A stretch of 64,000 nucleotides of DNA, from the NCBI GenBank assembly GCA_015057865.1, contig SVDH01000002.1, positions 62,001 to 126,000 of the forward strand. Reading direction: 5' to 3'. Below, piece by piece: positions 36,355 through 46,620 of the stretch (position 1 is its first letter; each line of letters opens with the position of its first letter). The position numbers and the translations under genes are program-made. A model generated the notes under the pieces. It saw nothing but the letters and a program-made list of their open reading frames with translations, ran no database searches and was not told the DNA's origin. This DNA comes from Lachnospiraceae bacterium (GTDB taxonomy: Bacteria > Bacillota > Clostridia > Lachnospirales > Lachnospiraceae).

Positions 36355-37354
36355 TTTAAAGGGTAGAAATTTTTTGAAACTGTTGGATTTTACACCGGAT
36401 GAGATCCTGCATATGATCGATCTGGCAGCGGACTTAAAGAAAAAGAAAAAGGAAGGAACGCTGCATGCATATCACCGCGGGAAAAATGTTGCGCTGATCT
36501 TTGAAAAGACAAGTACAAGAACACGCTGTTCCTTTGAAGTGGCAGCCAGCGATCTTGGGATGCACAGCACATTCCTCGATCCGATCGCGTCACAGATCGG
36601 CAAAAAAGAAAGCATTGCCGATACGGCACGTGTCCTTGGTCGTATGTATGATGGCATCGAGTACCGCGGATACGGTCAGGAGATCGTCGAGGAACTGGCA
36701 AAATATGCAGGCGTTCCAGTCTGGAACGGTCTGACCAACGAGTTCCATCCGACTCAGATGCTGGCAGATGTATTAACGATCAAGGAACATTGCGGAAAGA
36801 TTAAGGGCATCAAATTGGCATATATGGGTGATGCGCGCTACAACATGGGGAATTCCCTTATGGTCGTAAGTGCAAAGCTTGGCATGCATTTTACTGCATG
36901 TACCAGCAAAAAGTATTTCCCGGATGAGGCGCTGGTTGCGCAATGCCGTGAGATCGCAAAAGAAAGCGGCGGCAGCATTACACTGACAGAGGATGCGATG
37001 GAAGGTGTAAAAGGTGCAGATATCATCTATACAGATGTCTGGGTTTCGATGGGTGAGCCGGATGAAGTCTGGGAAGAGAGGATCAAGGATCTTTTGCCAT
37101 ACCAGGTCAATCGCGCATTAATGGAAGCGGCAGGACCGCAGGTGAGATTTATGCATTGTCTTCCGGCATTTCATGATCTGAACACGGGAATCGGCCAAAA
37201 GATCAACGAAAAGTTCGGACTTGATGCGATGGAAGTGACAGATGAAGTATTTGAGAGCCCGCAGTCGATCGTATTTGACGAGGCGGAAAACCGTATGCAT
37301 ACGATCAAGGCAGTGATGCTCGCGACATTGGGCGAACCGGAGAACGAAGGTTGA
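36347..37354 (+). CDS. argF: Ornithine carbamoyltransferase
   Basis: A 335-residue enzyme making citrulline from ornithine and carbamoyl phosphate, or the reverse in arginine fermentation. [18 protein letters not shown] (carbamoyl-phosphate binding), [12 protein letters not shown] and MHCLPAFHD (ornithine-binding HCLP) are clear. No other arg or arc genes are beside it, so anabolic or catabolic role is undecided. Confidence 0.94.
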   Translation: MSSLKGRNFLKLLDFTPDEILHMIDLAADLKKKKKEGTLHAYHRGKNVALIFEKTSTRTRCSFEVAASDLGMHSTFLDPIASQIGKKESIADTARVLGRMYDGIEYRGYGQEIVEELAKYAGVPVWNGLTNEFHPTQMLADVLTIKEHCGKIKGIKLAYMGDARYNMGNSLMVVSAKLGMHFTACTSKKYFPDEALVAQCREIAKESGGSITLTEDAMEGVKGADIIYTDVWVSMGEPDEVWEERIKDLLPYQVNRALMEAAGPQVRFMHCLPAFHDLNTGIGQKINEKFGLDAMEVTDEVFESPQSIVFDEAENRMHTIKAVMLATLGEPENEG

Positions 37355-38328
37355 AAGAAAAGATTCGGACAATTCTGATGGAAAGAGGCGGTTTTGTTTC
37401 CGGACAGGAACTGTCGGAGCTCCTTGGCGTTTCAAGGACAGCGATCTGGAAAGCGATCCGTCAGCTCGAAGAATCAGGCTATGAGATCGAAGCTGTCCGC
37501 AACAAAGGATACCGGCTTGTGTCAGAGCCGGATCTTTTGACGACAGAGGCGATTGCTTCAAAGCTGTCTACAGAATGGGCAGGACAGGAGATCCTTTCCT
37601 TTGATGAGATCGATTCTACGAACAATGAGGTGAAACGCCGGGCAGAAGCCGGTGCCGGACATGGGCTGCTCGCCGTATCGGAAGTGCAGACCGCAGGCAG
37701 AGGCAGAATGGGGCGCCCATGGAGTTCTCCTGCGGGAAGCGGGATCTGGATGTCACTTTTGCTGCGGCCGGCGCTGTCACCGATACAGGCGTCCGGGCTG
37801 ACCCTGGTGATGGCACTTGCGGTCAGAGAAGCGATCATGGCAATGACCGGTGCAGATTGTGGAATCAAATGGCCGAATGATATCGTTTCCGAGGGAAAAA
37901 AGGTTTGCGGGATCTTGACGGAAATGAGCGCGGAGCCTGATCGGATCAATCATGTTGTGATCGGTGTCGGAATCAACGTGACAGACGATTCCTTTCCGGA
38001 AGAGATCCGTGACAGAGCTATCTCTGTTTGGCAGATCTGCGGACAGAAAATCCGGAGAGCAGAGCTGATCGCAGAAATCTTAAAACGCTTTGAGCATTTT
38101 TATGACCTGTATCTGCAAAATGGCAATATGTCCGCATTGCTGGAAGAGTATAATGCGGCACTGATCAATCGCGGACGTAAGGTCCGGGTTCTGGATCCGG
38201 CAGGCGAATATGAAGCCGTTGCGGAAGGAATCAATGCAAGCGGTGGGCTCATTGTCGAGAAAGACGGACAGAGAAAAGAAATCATATCCGGCGAAGTGTC
38301 GGTGCGGGGTGTATATGGATATGTATGA
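37351..38328 (+). CDS. birA: BirA, biotin-protein ligase and biotin repressor
   Basis: A 325-residue bifunctional BirA. The N-terminal winged helix reads [21 protein letters not shown], so it is the repressor-type form. The ligase has [23 protein letters not shown] and [10 protein letters not shown], and a C-terminal SH3-like cap. It starts at a TTG overlapping the argF stop, with GGAG 8 bases upstream. Its likely operator is at 63805-63839, before bioB. Confidence 0.93.
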   Translation: MKEKIRTILMERGGFVSGQELSELLGVSRTAIWKAIRQLEESGYEIEAVRNKGYRLVSEPDLLTTEAIASKLSTEWAGQEILSFDEIDSTNNEVKRRAEAGAGHGLLAVSEVQTAGRGRMGRPWSSPAGSGIWMSLLLRPALSPIQASGLTLVMALAVREAIMAMTGADCGIKWPNDIVSEGKKVCGILTEMSAEPDRINHVVIGVGINVTDDSFPEEIRDRAISVWQICGQKIRRAELIAEILKRFEHFYDLYLQNGNMSALLEEYNAALINRGRKVRVLDPAGEYEAVAEGINASGGLIVEKDGQRKEIISGEVSVRGVYGYV

Positions 38329-38635
38329 TTCACGAGTCGTTTTATGTGCGGCCAGTGCATATGATAAAAAATATTATCTGAATCCGCAGTTTGACGGATT
38401 GCCACAGGGAGTAAAAGAGGACCTGCAGATCATGTGCGTGCTGTTTACAGAGGATGTGGGCGGCATATTGTCGTTGTATTTTGACGAAGACGGAAGCCTG
38501 CAGCTTGAAACCGATGCGGCAGAGGAAGACCTTTTGTATGATGAGATCGGAAGCGCACTGAAGATCAAGCAGATGCGGTCAGAGAAAAGAGATCTTCTGG
38601 AAGGTCTGGAAATGTATTACCAAATATTCAAATAA
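38315..38635 (+). CDS. Small conserved protein, DUF6145-like
   Basis: A 106-residue acidic cytoplasmic protein beginning [21 protein letters not shown]. It overlaps birA by 14 bases; the longer frame from 38210 lies inside birA. A GGGGTG precedes the chosen ATG. No catalytic motif is seen. The family name is from recall and not checked; function unknown. Confidence 0.75.
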   Translation: MDMYDSRVVLCAASAYDKKYYLNPQFDGLPQGVKEDLQIMCVLFTEDVGGILSLYFDEDGSLQLETDAAEEDLLYDEIGSALKIKQMRSEKRDLLEGLEMYYQIFK

Positions 38636-38665
38636 AGGCATGAAGCCAAAACAGGAGGATGACAG

Positions 38666-39439
38666 ATGCTTTTGACGATTGATATCGGAAATACCAACTT
38701 TACACTGGGCGTATTTAAAGGAGAGGAACTGGTCACCACCTTTCGAATGACGACAAAGTCTGCCCGTACTTCCGATGAGTATGCGATGATCATGCTGGAT
38801 CTGTTGAGCTACAACAATGTGGCGATGGAGGACATTTCGGATGTCATTATTGCGTCTGTTGTGCCGAATATCATGCATTCGATGACAAGCGCATGTGTAA
38901 AATATTTAAATGCGACACCGATCATTGTACAGGCCGGTATCCGCACAGGAATCCGTGTCTGCAATAAGAATCCGCAGAGTGTAGGCGCTGACCGTATCGT
39001 AGATGCGGCGGCAGCATACGGTCTCTATGGCGGACCGGTGATCGTCATCGATTACGGAACAGCAACGACATTTGACCTGATCACGGAAGACGGCTCTTTT
39101 ATCGCCGGCGTTACCGCACCGGGAATCCGTTCCTCTGCGCAGTCACTTTGGAGCAATACGGCAAAGCTGCCGGAGTTTGAGATCGTGAAACCGGAAAGCA
39201 TTCTGGCACAGGATACCATTACGAGTATGCAGGCCGGCGTGGTTTACGGACAGATTGGCCAGACGGAATACATTGTCAATCAGATGAAGAAGGAGTCCGG
39301 TCTTGAGAACATCAAGGTAGTTGCGACCGGCGGACTTGGTGTTCTGATCAACAGGGAAACAGATGTGATCGATATCTATGACCCGAATCTGACACTTTAC
39401 GGACTGCGCATCGTATTTGAAAAACAGGGGAAAAAGTGA
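38666..39439 (+). CDS. coaX: Type III pantothenate kinase
   Basis: A 257-residue ASKHA-fold kinase for the first step of coenzyme A synthesis. [17 protein letters not shown] (phosphate 1), [25 protein letters not shown] and ATGGLGVLI are the family blocks. AGGAGGA precedes the ATG. It overlaps dusB by 4 bases. Confidence 0.95.
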   Translation: MLLTIDIGNTNFTLGVFKGEELVTTFRMTTKSARTSDEYAMIMLDLLSYNNVAMEDISDVIIASVVPNIMHSMTSACVKYLNATPIIVQAGIRTGIRVCNKNPQSVGADRIVDAAAAYGLYGGPVIVIDYGTATTFDLITEDGSFIAGVTAPGIRSSAQSLWSNTAKLPEFEIVKPESILAQDTITSMQAGVVYGQIGQTEYIVNQMKKESGLENIKVVATGGLGVLINRETDVIDIYDPNLTLYGLRIVFEKQGKK

Positions 39440-40404
39440 AGCAGCTTAACATCGGAAATGTAACTTTAGAGAATAACCTGATCCTTGCGCCGATGGCAGG
39501 TGTGACAGATCTTTCGTTCCGGCTTCTCTGCAAAGAGCAGGGAGCCGGACTTGTTTGTATGGAAATGATCAGTGCAAAGGCCATTTACTACCGGAATAAA
39601 AACACCGAAAAGCTGATGGAGACATCTGCCGGGGAGCATCCGGTATCGCTTCAGCTGTTTGGTTCGGATCCTGACATTATTGCTTTGATCGCGCAACAGA
39701 TTCAGGACAGACCGTTTGAGATCCTGGATTTTAATATGGGGTGTCCGGTTCCGAAGGTTGTCAACAATGGTGAAGGATCGGCGCTCATGAAGGATCCCAA
39801 GCTGGTGCGGGAGATTCTTGAAAAACTGGTCAAAGCCAGTAAAAAACCGGTTACGGTAAAGATTCGAAAAGGATTTGATGAGGAACATGTCAATGCCGTG
39901 GAGATCGCAAAGATCGCGGAGGACTGCGGTGTGGCAGCGATCGCCGTTCATGGAAGAACGAGGCAGCAGTATTATGCCGGAAAGGCGGACTGGGAGATCA
40001 TCAGACAGGTCAAAGAGGCAGTATCGGTCCCTGTCATCGGAAACGGAGATCTGTTTTGTGCAGAGGATGTTTTGCGCATGCAAAAAGAGACCGGATGTGA
40101 CGGCTTTATGATCGGCCGGGCAGTGCGGGGAAATCCCTGGATCTTTGCGCAGATCCTGCATAAGATCGAAACGGGAGAAGATCTGCCAAAGCCGGATGCG
40201 AAGGAAGTGATCGCCATGATCCTTCGACATGCGGATCTGCTTTTGGAAAACAAGGGTGAATATATCGGAATCCGCGAAATGCGGAAACACGCAGCATGGT
40301 ATACGGCAGGATTAAGAAATGCGTCCCATATCAGAGGGCAGATCAACGAGGTTCAAACGAGAGACGAGCTGGAAGAGATCATGATGCAGCTGTTGGCTTT
40401 GTAA
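39436..40404 (+). CDS. dusB: tRNA-dihydrouridine synthase
   Basis: A 322-residue flavoenzyme reducing uridine in t[38 protein letters not shown] (catalytic Cys), [15 protein letters not shown] and GNGDLF are diagnostic. It starts at a GTG overlapping the coaX stop. The DusB assignment rests on overall pattern. Confidence 0.93.
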   Translation: MKQLNIGNVTLENNLILAPMAGVTDLSFRLLCKEQGAGLVCMEMISAKAIYYRNKNTEKLMETSAGEHPVSLQLFGSDPDIIALIAQQIQDRPFEILDFNMGCPVPKVVNNGEGSALMKDPKLVREILEKLVKASKKPVTVKIRKGFDEEHVNAVEIAKIAEDCGVAAIAVHGRTRQQYYAGKADWEIIRQVKEAVSVPVIGNGDLFCAEDVLRMQKETGCDGFMIGRAVRGNPWIFAQILHKIETGEDLPKPDAKEVIAMILRHADLLLENKGEYIGIREMRKHAAWYTAGLRNASHIRGQINEVQTRDELEEIMMQLLAL

Positions 40405-40419
40405 AGTAAGGAAAGTAAA

Positions 40420-41289
40420 ATGGACGTTCAAAAGACAATGGAAGGACCGGAAACAACTCCGACCTGTGCCGATATTGAGCGCAGTATCGTAAAAAAATTC
40501 AGGAAAGAGATCTGGAGAAAGTTTACCCGGGCGATTAATGAGTATGAGCTGATAAAAGACGGAGACCGGATCGCGGTTTGTATTTCCGGCGGCAAGGATT
40601 CCATGCTGATGGCAAAGCTCTTTCAGGAGCTGGAGCGCCATGGGAAAAAGAACTTTGAAACGGTCTTTCTGGTAATGGATCCCGGATATAACAAAGAAAA
40701 TGCGCTGGCTATAAGGAATAACGCAGAGCTGATGCATGTGCCGATCACGGTTTTTTCATCAGATATTTTTGATATCGTGACGGATATTGAGGACTCGCCA
40801 TGCTATCTTTGTGCACGGATGCGGCGCGGCCATTTGTATGCGAAAGCAAAGGAACTGGGTTGTAACAAGATCGCGCTGGGACATCATTTCGACGATGTCA
40901 TCGAGACGATTTTGATGGGAATGCTCTATGGCGGGCAGATCCAGACGATGATGCCTAAACTGCACAGCACGAATTTTGAAGGAATGGAGCTGATCCGTCC
41001 CATGTATCTGATTCGTGAAGAAGCGGTTAAACATTGGAGAGACTACAACAAACTGCACTTTCTTCAGTGTGCATGCAAGTTTACGGAACAGTGCGCGTTA
41101 GAGGAAAGCCGGGAAAGCAGCTCAAAACGAAAGGAAGTGAAAGCGCTGATCCGTGAACTGGCAAAGAGGAATCCGTATATTGAGAAAAACATTTTCCGCA
41201 GTGTTGAAAATGTCAATCTGAAAACGATCATTGCCTATAAAGAGGACGGTGTAAAGCACAGCTTTCTGGATACGTATGAAAAAGATTGA
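40420..41289 (+). CDS. TtcA/TilS-like tRNA thiolase (PP-loop ATPase)
   Basis: A 289-residue PP-loop enzyme. CISGGKDSMLMAKLF is the ATP loop, CYLCARMRRGHLY a cysteine pair and LGHHFDDVIETILMGMLYG the family block. TtcA proteins use a Fe-S cluster to place sulfur on cytidine 32 of tRNA. A paralogue role is possible, so the symbol is left blank. It links to the sulfur and Fe-S genes at 52 kb by function only. Confidence 0.82.
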   Translation: MDVQKTMEGPETTPTCADIERSIVKKFRKEIWRKFTRAINEYELIKDGDRIAVCISGGKDSMLMAKLFQELERHGKKNFETVFLVMDPGYNKENALAIRNNAELMHVPITVFSSDIFDIVTDIEDSPCYLCARMRRGHLYAKAKELGCNKIALGHHFDDVIETILMGMLYGGQIQTMMPKLHSTNFEGMELIRPMYLIREEAVKHWRDYNKLHFLQCACKFTEQCALEESRESSSKRKEVKALIRELAKRNPYIEKNIFRSVENVNLKTIIAYKEDGVKHSFLDTYEKD

Positions 41290-41314
41290 CTTTATTAGAA
41301 GAAATCGTTATAAT
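41286..41314 (+). promoter_or_regulatory. Promoter of greA-lysS
   Basis: TTGACT, exactly 17 bases, TATAAT, overlapping the stop of the previous gene. A GTCGAT/ATCGAC hairpin (41324-41342) followed by ATTTTCTTTTG lies in the leader and could be a weak attenuator. Confidence 0.75.
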
Positions 41315-41376
41315 ACACTCCGTGTCGATGCCTTACGATCGACATTTTCTTTTGTTTTTTGTGGAGGAAATTGGAA

Positions 41377-41850
41377 ATGGAGAAAAAGACACTGTTGACC
41401 CAGGAAGGTCATCAGAAACTGCAGGATGAGCTGCATGAACTGAAAGTAGTCCGTCGGAAAGAGATTGCGCAGAAGATCAAAGAAGCAAGAGAACAGGGTG
41501 ACCTCTCTGAGAATGCGGAATATGATGCAGCGAAAGATGAGCAGCGCGAGATCGAGACGCGGATCGAAACGATCGAAGAGCTTCTCAAGAATGCTGAGGT
41601 TGTCAGCAATGATGCGATTGACACAGAGAAAGTCAGTGTCGGATGTACTGTAAAAATCCTTGATTGTGAGTTTGACGAGGAACTGGAGTATCAGCTCGTA
41701 GGTTCAACCGAAGCAAACAGTCTGAGGGGTAAGATTTCCAACGAATCTCCGGTCGGACAGGCATTGTTAGGCAGAAAAGTGGGCGAGACCGTAGATGTGG
41801 AGACCCAGACAGGCGTTTTCCAGTATAAGGTACTGGCCATTCAGGGATAG
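41377..41850 (+). CDS. greA: Transcription elongation factor GreA
   Basis: A 157-residue cleavage factor that rescues backtracked RNA polymerase. The N-terminal coiled coil has the acidic tip LSENAEYDAAKDEQ, and the C-terminal FKBP-like half includes ISNESPVGQALLGRKVGE. The ATG at 41377 has GGAGG 10 bases upstream. Confidence 0.96.
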   Translation: MEKKTLLTQEGHQKLQDELHELKVVRRKEIAQKIKEAREQGDLSENAEYDAAKDEQREIETRIETIEELLKNAEVVSNDAIDTEKVSVGCTVKILDCEFDEELEYQLVGSTEANSLRGKISNESPVGQALLGRKVGETVDVETQTGVFQYKVLAIQG

Positions 41851-41880
41851 ACGTAGAATACTTGCGGAGGAAAAGAATCA

Positions 41881-43371
41881 ATGGCAAAGCCAAACAACGG
41901 ACAGGAGCCGGATCTGAACCAGATCTTGAAAAACCGGCGTGAAAAGTTAAAAAACCTTCAGGAAGCCGGAAAGGATCCGTTCCAGATCACAAAGTACAAC
42001 ATGACCCATCATAGTAAGGAGATCAAAGACAACTATGATGCGCTGGAAGGCAAAGAGGTATCTGTTGCCGGACGTATCATGCTTAAACGTGTGATGGGTA
42101 AGGCTTCTTTTTGCCATATCCGTGATAAGCAGGGCGATATTCAGGCATATGTTGCAAGAGATAATATCGGAGAAGAAAGCTATAAGGATTTCAAAAAGTA
42201 TGATATCGGTGATATCGTCGGAATCCGTGGTGAAGTGTTTAAGACAAAGACAGGCGAGATTTCTGTACATGCTGTCGAGGTAACGCTTCTTACAAAGAGC
42301 CTTCAGGTCCTGCCGGAGAAGTTTCACGGCCTGACAGATACAGATCTTCGTTATCGCCAGCGCTATGTGGATCTGATCATGAACGAGGAAGTACGTGATA
42401 CGTTCATCAAACGTTCTCAGATCATCAAAGAGATCCGGAATTTCTTAGACGAACGCGATTTCATGGAAGTCGAGACACCGATGCTTGTTTCAAATGCAGG
42501 CGGTGCAGCAGCGCGCCCGTTTGAGACACATTACAACGCGCTTGATGAAGATGTGAAGCTTCGCATTTCGCTGGAGCTGTATTTAAAGAGACTGATCGTA
42601 GGCGGATTAGAGCGCGTTTATGAGATTGGCCGTGTATTCCGTAACGAGGGTGTTGACACCCGTCACAATCCGGAATTTACATTGATGGAGCTGTATCAGG
42701 CATATACGGATTATTATGGCATGATGGAGCTGACAGAGAGCATGTTCCGTCATCTGGCAAAGAAGGTGTGCGGCGATACACTGATCACCTATAAAGGTAC
42801 AGAGATTGATCTGGGCAAACCGTTTGGCCGCCTGACTATGAATGATGCCATCAAGAAATACGCAGGGATTGATTTCGAAGAGATCAAAACCGATGAAGAA
42901 GCACGCGCACTCGCAAAAGAGAAAGGCATTGAGATCGAACCTCATCATAAGCGCGGTGACATCATCAATCTGTTCTTTGATGAATACTGTGAGGAGAAGC
43001 TGATTCAGCCGGTCTTCATTATGGACCATCCGATCGAGATCTCCCCGCTGACAAAGAAAAAGCCGGATGACCCGACGAAGGTAGAGCGTTTCGAGCTTTA
43101 TATCAACGGCTGGGAGATGTGCAACGCATATTCTGAGTTAAATGATCCGATCGATCAGCGTGAGCGCTTCGCGGCACAGGATGCGAATGCAGAAGCCGGT
43201 GATGAGGAAGCACAGCACACCGATGAAGACTTCCTGAATGCATTGGAAGTCGGTATGCCGCCGACAGGCGGAATCGGCTACGGCATCGACCGTCTGGTCA
43301 TGCTGCTGACGGATTCCGATGCGATCAGAGACGTCATCGCATTCCCGACACTGAAGAGTCTGGATAAATAA
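41881..43371 (+). CDS. lysS: Lysyl-tRNA synthetase, class II
   Basis: A 496-residue class IIb synthetase. The OB-fold anticodon domain ([20 protein letters not shown]) is followed by motif 1 ([10 protein letters not shown]), motif 2 ([26 protein letters not shown]) and motif 3 ([15 protein letters not shown]). Normal length. It lies 30 bases after greA, a common pairing. Confidence 0.97.
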   Translation: MAKPNNGQEPDLNQILKNRREKLKNLQEAGKDPFQITKYNMTHHSKEIKDNYDALEGKEVSVAGRIMLKRVMGKASFCHIRDKQGDIQAYVARDNIGEESYKDFKKYDIGDIVGIRGEVFKTKTGEISVHAVEVTLLTKSLQVLPEKFHGLTDTDLRYRQRYVDLIMNEEVRDTFIKRSQIIKEIRNFLDERDFMEVETPMLVSNAGGAAARPFETHYNALDEDVKLRISLELYLKRLIVGGLERVYEIGRVFRNEGVDTRHNPEFTLMELYQAYTDYYGMMELTESMFRHLAKKVCGDTLITYKGTEIDLGKPFGRLTMNDAIKKYAGIDFEEIKTDEEARALAKEKGIEIEPHHKRGDIINLFFDEYCEEKLIQPVFIMDHPIEISPLTKKKPDDPTKVERFELYINGWEMCNAYSELNDPIDQRERFAAQDANAEAGDEEAQHTDEDFLNALEVGMPPTGGIGYGIDRLVMLLTDSDAIRDVIAFPTLKSLDK

Positions 43372-43399
43372 TCATAAGGATCAATATTGAAAAGAAATC

Positions 43400-43436
43400 A
43401 CGCAGGCGTGTTTGAATGAACACGTCTGCGTTTTTA
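43400..43436 (+). terminator. Terminator after lysS
   Basis: A 13-bp stem with one wobble (43400-43412 with 43419-43431) followed by five T residues. Confidence 0.88.
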
Positions 43437-43450
43437 CATTAAAAGATATA

Positions 43451-44236
43451 TTAAACGATCTCAAGTTCTCTGCGTAGAAACCGGATTAGAAGGGCGCGGA
43501 TCTGTTCATGATCCGCATCGGCTTTGCCGGCTTCCCTGGCCAGTGATGCAACCCAGCACCGTTCCTTTGGATTTAAGATGCGTTCATAAACTTCGTCTTC
43601 GTTAAAGAATTCTGCACCGATCATCCGGTTTTCGTAATGAAGTGTATATGTCTCGCTTTGTCTGAGGATCTGAAACGTGTAGACGAGGTCTGCCTGGGAG
43701 GCAATATGAGACTGCAAATGCAGTTCGATCGTTTCCGGCAGTTCGGGTAAGGGATCGTCAGAACCGTCAAATTTAACAAATGATACTTCCTGATGCGGCA
43801 GGAACAGGCGGTCATAGCGGTTTGCCATAGCCTCGTCCCAGCCGGGTAAGATAGAAAGAACCTCGGCCCAGTCATCGCACGGAAGCTTTTGGAGCGCTCT
43901 TTTGATTGGAAGTTCAGGTTTCAGCGCCTCGTCCCGGATGTTTTTGATCAGCCTTAGGATCCGGTTGTTCCAGACCTTAGTGGTATTCATATCATAGTAA
44001 TATGCCAGGCCGGTGCCGGTATGATTATCGACAGAATAGTAGACATATCCTGTCAACAGATCGATATCCAGGCTGCGTGTCACCTGGTCATTTTCTTCGA
44101 GTGTGAGCAGATGAAACCAGGCGCGTTTTCCGACAAGGATCTTGTAGGCGCCTTTTTCGTCGCTGAAATTCAGACAGCCCCCGTTTAAAAAGGCTGTGTA
44201 ATTTCCGGGTAAAGTGCTGTGTCTGATATATTCCAT
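43451..44236 (-). CDS. Uncharacterised 261-residue protein
   Basis: A soluble protein starting MEYIRHSTLPGNYTAFLNGG with GGAGGAAG 5 bases upstream; the longer frame to 44287 overlaps its promoter. The N-terminal half alternates aromatic beta-type strands (YKILVGKRAWFHLLTL, GYVYYSVDNHTGTGLAYYY) and the C-terminal part is helical. No family recognised. It is divergent from glmS. Confidence 0.65.
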   Translation of the reverse strand: MEYIRHSTLPGNYTAFLNGGCLNFSDEKGAYKILVGKRAWFHLLTLEENDQVTRSLDIDLLTGYVYYSVDNHTGTGLAYYYDMNTTKVWNNRILRLIKNIRDEALKPELPIKRALQKLPCDDWAEVLSILPGWDEAMANRYDRLFLPHQEVSFVKFDGSDDPLPELPETIELHLQSHIASQADLVYTFQILRQSETYTLHYENRMIGAEFFNEDEVYERILNPKERCWVASLAREAGKADADHEQIRALLIRFLRRELEIV

Positions 44237-44258
44237 ATGCTTCCTCCAAACAGTACTT

Positions 44259-44287
44259 ACTATAGCGCATTTTAGTGAAAATCTCAA
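44259..44287 (-). promoter_or_regulatory. Promoter of the 261-residue gene
   Basis: TTGAGA, 17 bases, TATAGT on the minus strand, ending 23 bases before the start codon. Confidence 0.6.
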
Positions 44288-44331
44288 TTCCTATACTTTT
44301 TTTGCAATAGCCAAAAAGTATGGATTTCCTG

Positions 44332-44359
44332 TTGAATTTTTACCATTTTTTATTATGAT
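44332..44359 (+). promoter_or_regulatory. Promoter of glmS
   Basis: TTGAAT, 16 bases, TATGAT. The transcript leader would be only about 50 bases, with no ribozyme. An inverted repeat ATACTTTTT/AAAAAGTAT (44293-44321) lies upstream. Confidence 0.5.
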
Positions 44360-44416
44360 ATTTACTATGATGCTTTAACAGAGTGACACAGATTACGTTT
44401 TCATGGAGGGTTTTTT

Positions 44417-46285
44417 ATGTGTGGAATCGTAGGATACATAGGAAAAAAACAGGCAGCCCCAATTCTTTTGGAAGGCCTTTCCAAGCTTGAATACAGAGGA
44501 TATGATTCGGCAGGTATTGCCGTCAGAGACGGTGAAAACCTGGCGGAAGTCGTCAAGTCAACCGGAAAGCTTGTCAACCTTTCGGAGATGACGGATGAAG
44601 GCAGAGCGGTACCCGGGACATGTGGAATCGGGCATACACGCTGGGCGACGCATGGCGAGCCGAGCAAGGTGAATGCGCATCCGCATGTGAGCGGCAACTG
44701 TACCGGATCCGGATCCGGTGAAGTGGAATCGGAAGTGGTTGGCGTCCATAATGGGATTATCGAAAACTATCAGGAGCTGACCGATAAGCTGCTTCGTCAT
44801 GGATATAAGTTTTACAGCCAGACGGATACAGAGGTCGTGATCAAGCTGGTGGATTATTATTACAAGAAATACAAGGTCGGTCCGATCGATGCGATCGCAA
44901 AGACCATGGTCCGTGTCCGCGGGTCTTACGCGCTGGCGGTGATGTTCAAAGATTATCCGGGTGAGATCTATGTGGCCAGAAAAGACAGCCCGATGATCAT
45001 CGGCGTGACAGATGAAGATACCTATATGGCTTCTGATGTTCCGGCAATCTTAAAATATACCAGAAATGTTTATTATATCGGCAATCTGGAGATGGCAAGG
45101 CTTTCCGCAGGCGAGGCGACCTTCTATGACCTGAACGGTGATGTCGTTGACAAGGAACTCACCGAGGTCAAATGGGATGCGCAGGCAGCGGAAAAGGATG
45201 GATTTGAGCATTTCCTGATGAAAGAGATCCATGAACAGCCAAAGGCCGTTCGTGACACGCTGAACTCGGTTTGGAAAGAAGACCGGTTTGATTTCTCGGA
45301 GATCGGCCTGACGGATGAAGAGATTTCCGGTTTTTCACAGATCTATATCACGGCATGCGGATCTGCGTATCACGTTGGGGTTGCGGCGCAGTACGCGATC
45401 GAGGATATTGCAGGTGTCCCGGTCCGTGTGGAACTGGCATCGGAGTTCCGTTACCGGAAGATGCTGTTTGACCCGAACGCACTTGTGATCGTGATCAGCC
45501 AGTCCGGGGAAACAGCAGATACGCTTGCTGCGTTAAGAGAATCGAATGCACAGGGGGTAAAAACCCTTGCGATCGTCAACGTGATCGGCAGCAGCATTGC
45601 CAGAGAAGCAGGCAGTGTATTCTATACGATGGCAGGACCGGAGATCTCCGTCGCGACGACAAAGGCATATTCTTCACAGCTGATCGCCTGCTATATTATC
45701 GCAATGCAGTTTGGGCTTGTCCGGGGGATGCTGACACAGGAGCGTTATAACGAAATGACACAGGAACTGTTTGCCCTGCCTGACAAGATCGAAAGAATCC
45801 TGGAAGAGAAAGAGCGGATCCAGTGGTTTGCGGCAAAATTCGCAAATGCTTCCGACGCATTCTTTATCGGACGGGGCATCGATTATGCGATCAGTATGGA
45901 AGGAAGTCTTAAGATGAAGGAGATTTCCTATATCCATAGTGAAGCTTATGCGGCCGGAGAGTTAAAGCACGGCACGATCAGCCTGATCGAGGAAGGAACC
46001 TTTGTGATCGGTATCCTGACGCAGTCCGGATTGTTTGAAAAAACGATTTCGAACATGCTGGAGTGTCGTTCACGCGGCGCATATCTTCTGGGTGTGACCA
46101 GTTATGGGAACTATTCCGTGGAAGACAATGCGGACTTTACGGTCTACATTCCGAAAACGGATGAGCATTTTGCTGCTTCGCTTGCCGTCGTGCCGCTGCA
46201 GCTGCTCGGGTATTATCTGAGTGTTGCGCGTGGTCTTGATGTTGACAAACCGCGAAATCTTGCAAAAAGTGTTACCGTAGAGTAA
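44417..46285 (+). CDS. glmS: Glutamine-fructose-6-phosphate aminotransferase
   Basis: A 622-residue enzyme making glucosamine-6-P. Cys2 in MCGIVGYIG is the glutaminase nucleophile; LEYRGYDSAGIA, GIGHTRWATHGEP and HNGIIENY follow. The two SIS isomerase domains have ITACGSAYHVGVAAQYAIE, SQSGETADTLAALR and the C-terminal DKPRNLAKSVTVE. Its leader has no glmS ribozyme, unusual for a Gram-positive; the ribozyme is downstream (46434). Confidence 0.97.
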   Translation: MCGIVGYIGKKQAAPILLEGLSKLEYRGYDSAGIAVRDGENLAEVVKSTGKLVNLSEMTDEGRAVPGTCGIGHTRWATHGEPSKVNAHPHVSGNCTGSGSGEVESEVVGVHNGIIENYQELTDKLLRHGYKFYSQTDTEVVIKLVDYYYKKYKVGPIDAIAKTMVRVRGSYALAVMFKDYPGEIYVARKDSPMIIGVTDEDTYMASDVPAILKYTRNVYYIGNLEMARLSAGEATFYDLNGDVVDKELTEVKWDAQAAEKDGFEHFLMKEIHEQPKAVRDTLNSVWKEDRFDFSEIGLTDEEISGFSQIYITACGSAYHVGVAAQYAIEDIAGVPVRVELASEFRYRKMLFDPNALVIVISQSGETADTLAALRESNAQGVKTLAIVNVIGSSIAREAGSVFYTMAGPEISVATTKAYSSQLIACYIIAMQFGLVRGMLTQERYNEMTQELFALPDKIERILEEKERIQWFAAKFANASDAFFIGRGIDYAISMEGSLKMKEISYIHSEAYAAGELKHGTISLIEEGTFVIGILTQSGLFEKTISNMLECRSRGAYLLGVTSYGNYSVEDNADFTVYIPKTDEHFAASLAVVPLQLLGYYLSVARGLDVDKPRNLAKSVTVE

Positions 46286-46326
46286 AAAAGAAGACAAAAT
46301 ACGGCGGGAACGGCGCTGTCAAAATC

Positions 46327-46355
46327 TTGCAAAATCCATGCTCGTAGGTTATAAT
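46327..46355 (+). promoter_or_regulatory. Promoter of the ribozyme-nagB-glmM operon
   Basis: TTGCAA, exactly 17 bases and a perfect TATAAT, one of the best promoters in the window. Transcription would start near 46362, inside the 3' terminator hairpin of glmS. Confidence 0.7.
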
Positions 46356-46394
46356 AACTCGAATGTGTAAAATTACACATTCGGGTTATTTTTT
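46353..46394 (+). terminator. Terminator of glmS overlapping the next promoter
   Basis: An 18-bp stem (46353-46370 with 46373-46390, one wobble) with a 2-base gap and a T-run. Read-through from glmS forms the full stem. A transcript starting near 46362 would keep about 10 bp of it as a 5' hairpin. Confidence 0.8.
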
Positions 46395-46433
46395 AAAATA
46401 GATTCCTGTTTTAGGAGGAAAAGGAAGCTATTA

Positions 46434-46587
46434 GCGCCAGGACCCTGACGGGTTGACGAGGTTGGCAGTGATCGAAAGATTCGGCGGGTGCTGCCACGGC
46501 CAAAGGCATCAGAAGATGAAGATGTCATGACGGGTCGTTAGAGAGAAAGGAAAAAGCAGAATCAATACTGTAACAAAGGTTCTCTCA
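46434..46587 (+). promoter_or_regulatory. glmS ribozyme (GlcN6P-sensing self-cleaving riboswitch)
   Basis: The conserved core is present in order: AGCGCC with the cleavage site before G46434, a CCC-TGAC-GGG hairpin, TTGACGAGG, GTGATCGAAAGATTCGGCGG GTGC with the P2.1 arms GGCAG/CTGCC, then GTCGTTAGAG and a P4 stem GAGAGAA/TTCTCTC (46541-46547 with 46580-46586). In this class GlcN6P acts as cofactor for cleavage and lowers expression of the gene after it. It is 34 bases before the acyltransferase start codon, not before glmS. Confidence 0.92.
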
Positions 46588-46620
46588 ACGTCAGATCAGA
46601 TTGCGCATAAAGGAGACTAT

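Noticed and set aside
39466-40290. 274-codon minus-strand frame opposite dusB
   Set aside because: Shadow frame; dusB motifs are complete on the other strand.
41290-41376. T-box leader before greA-lysS
   Set aside because: Leader is too short and lacks the AGGGTGGNACCGCG core.
44288-44416. glmS ribozyme in front of glmS
   Set aside because: The gap holds only a promoter and an AT inverted repeat; no AGCGCC or TTGACGAGG core.
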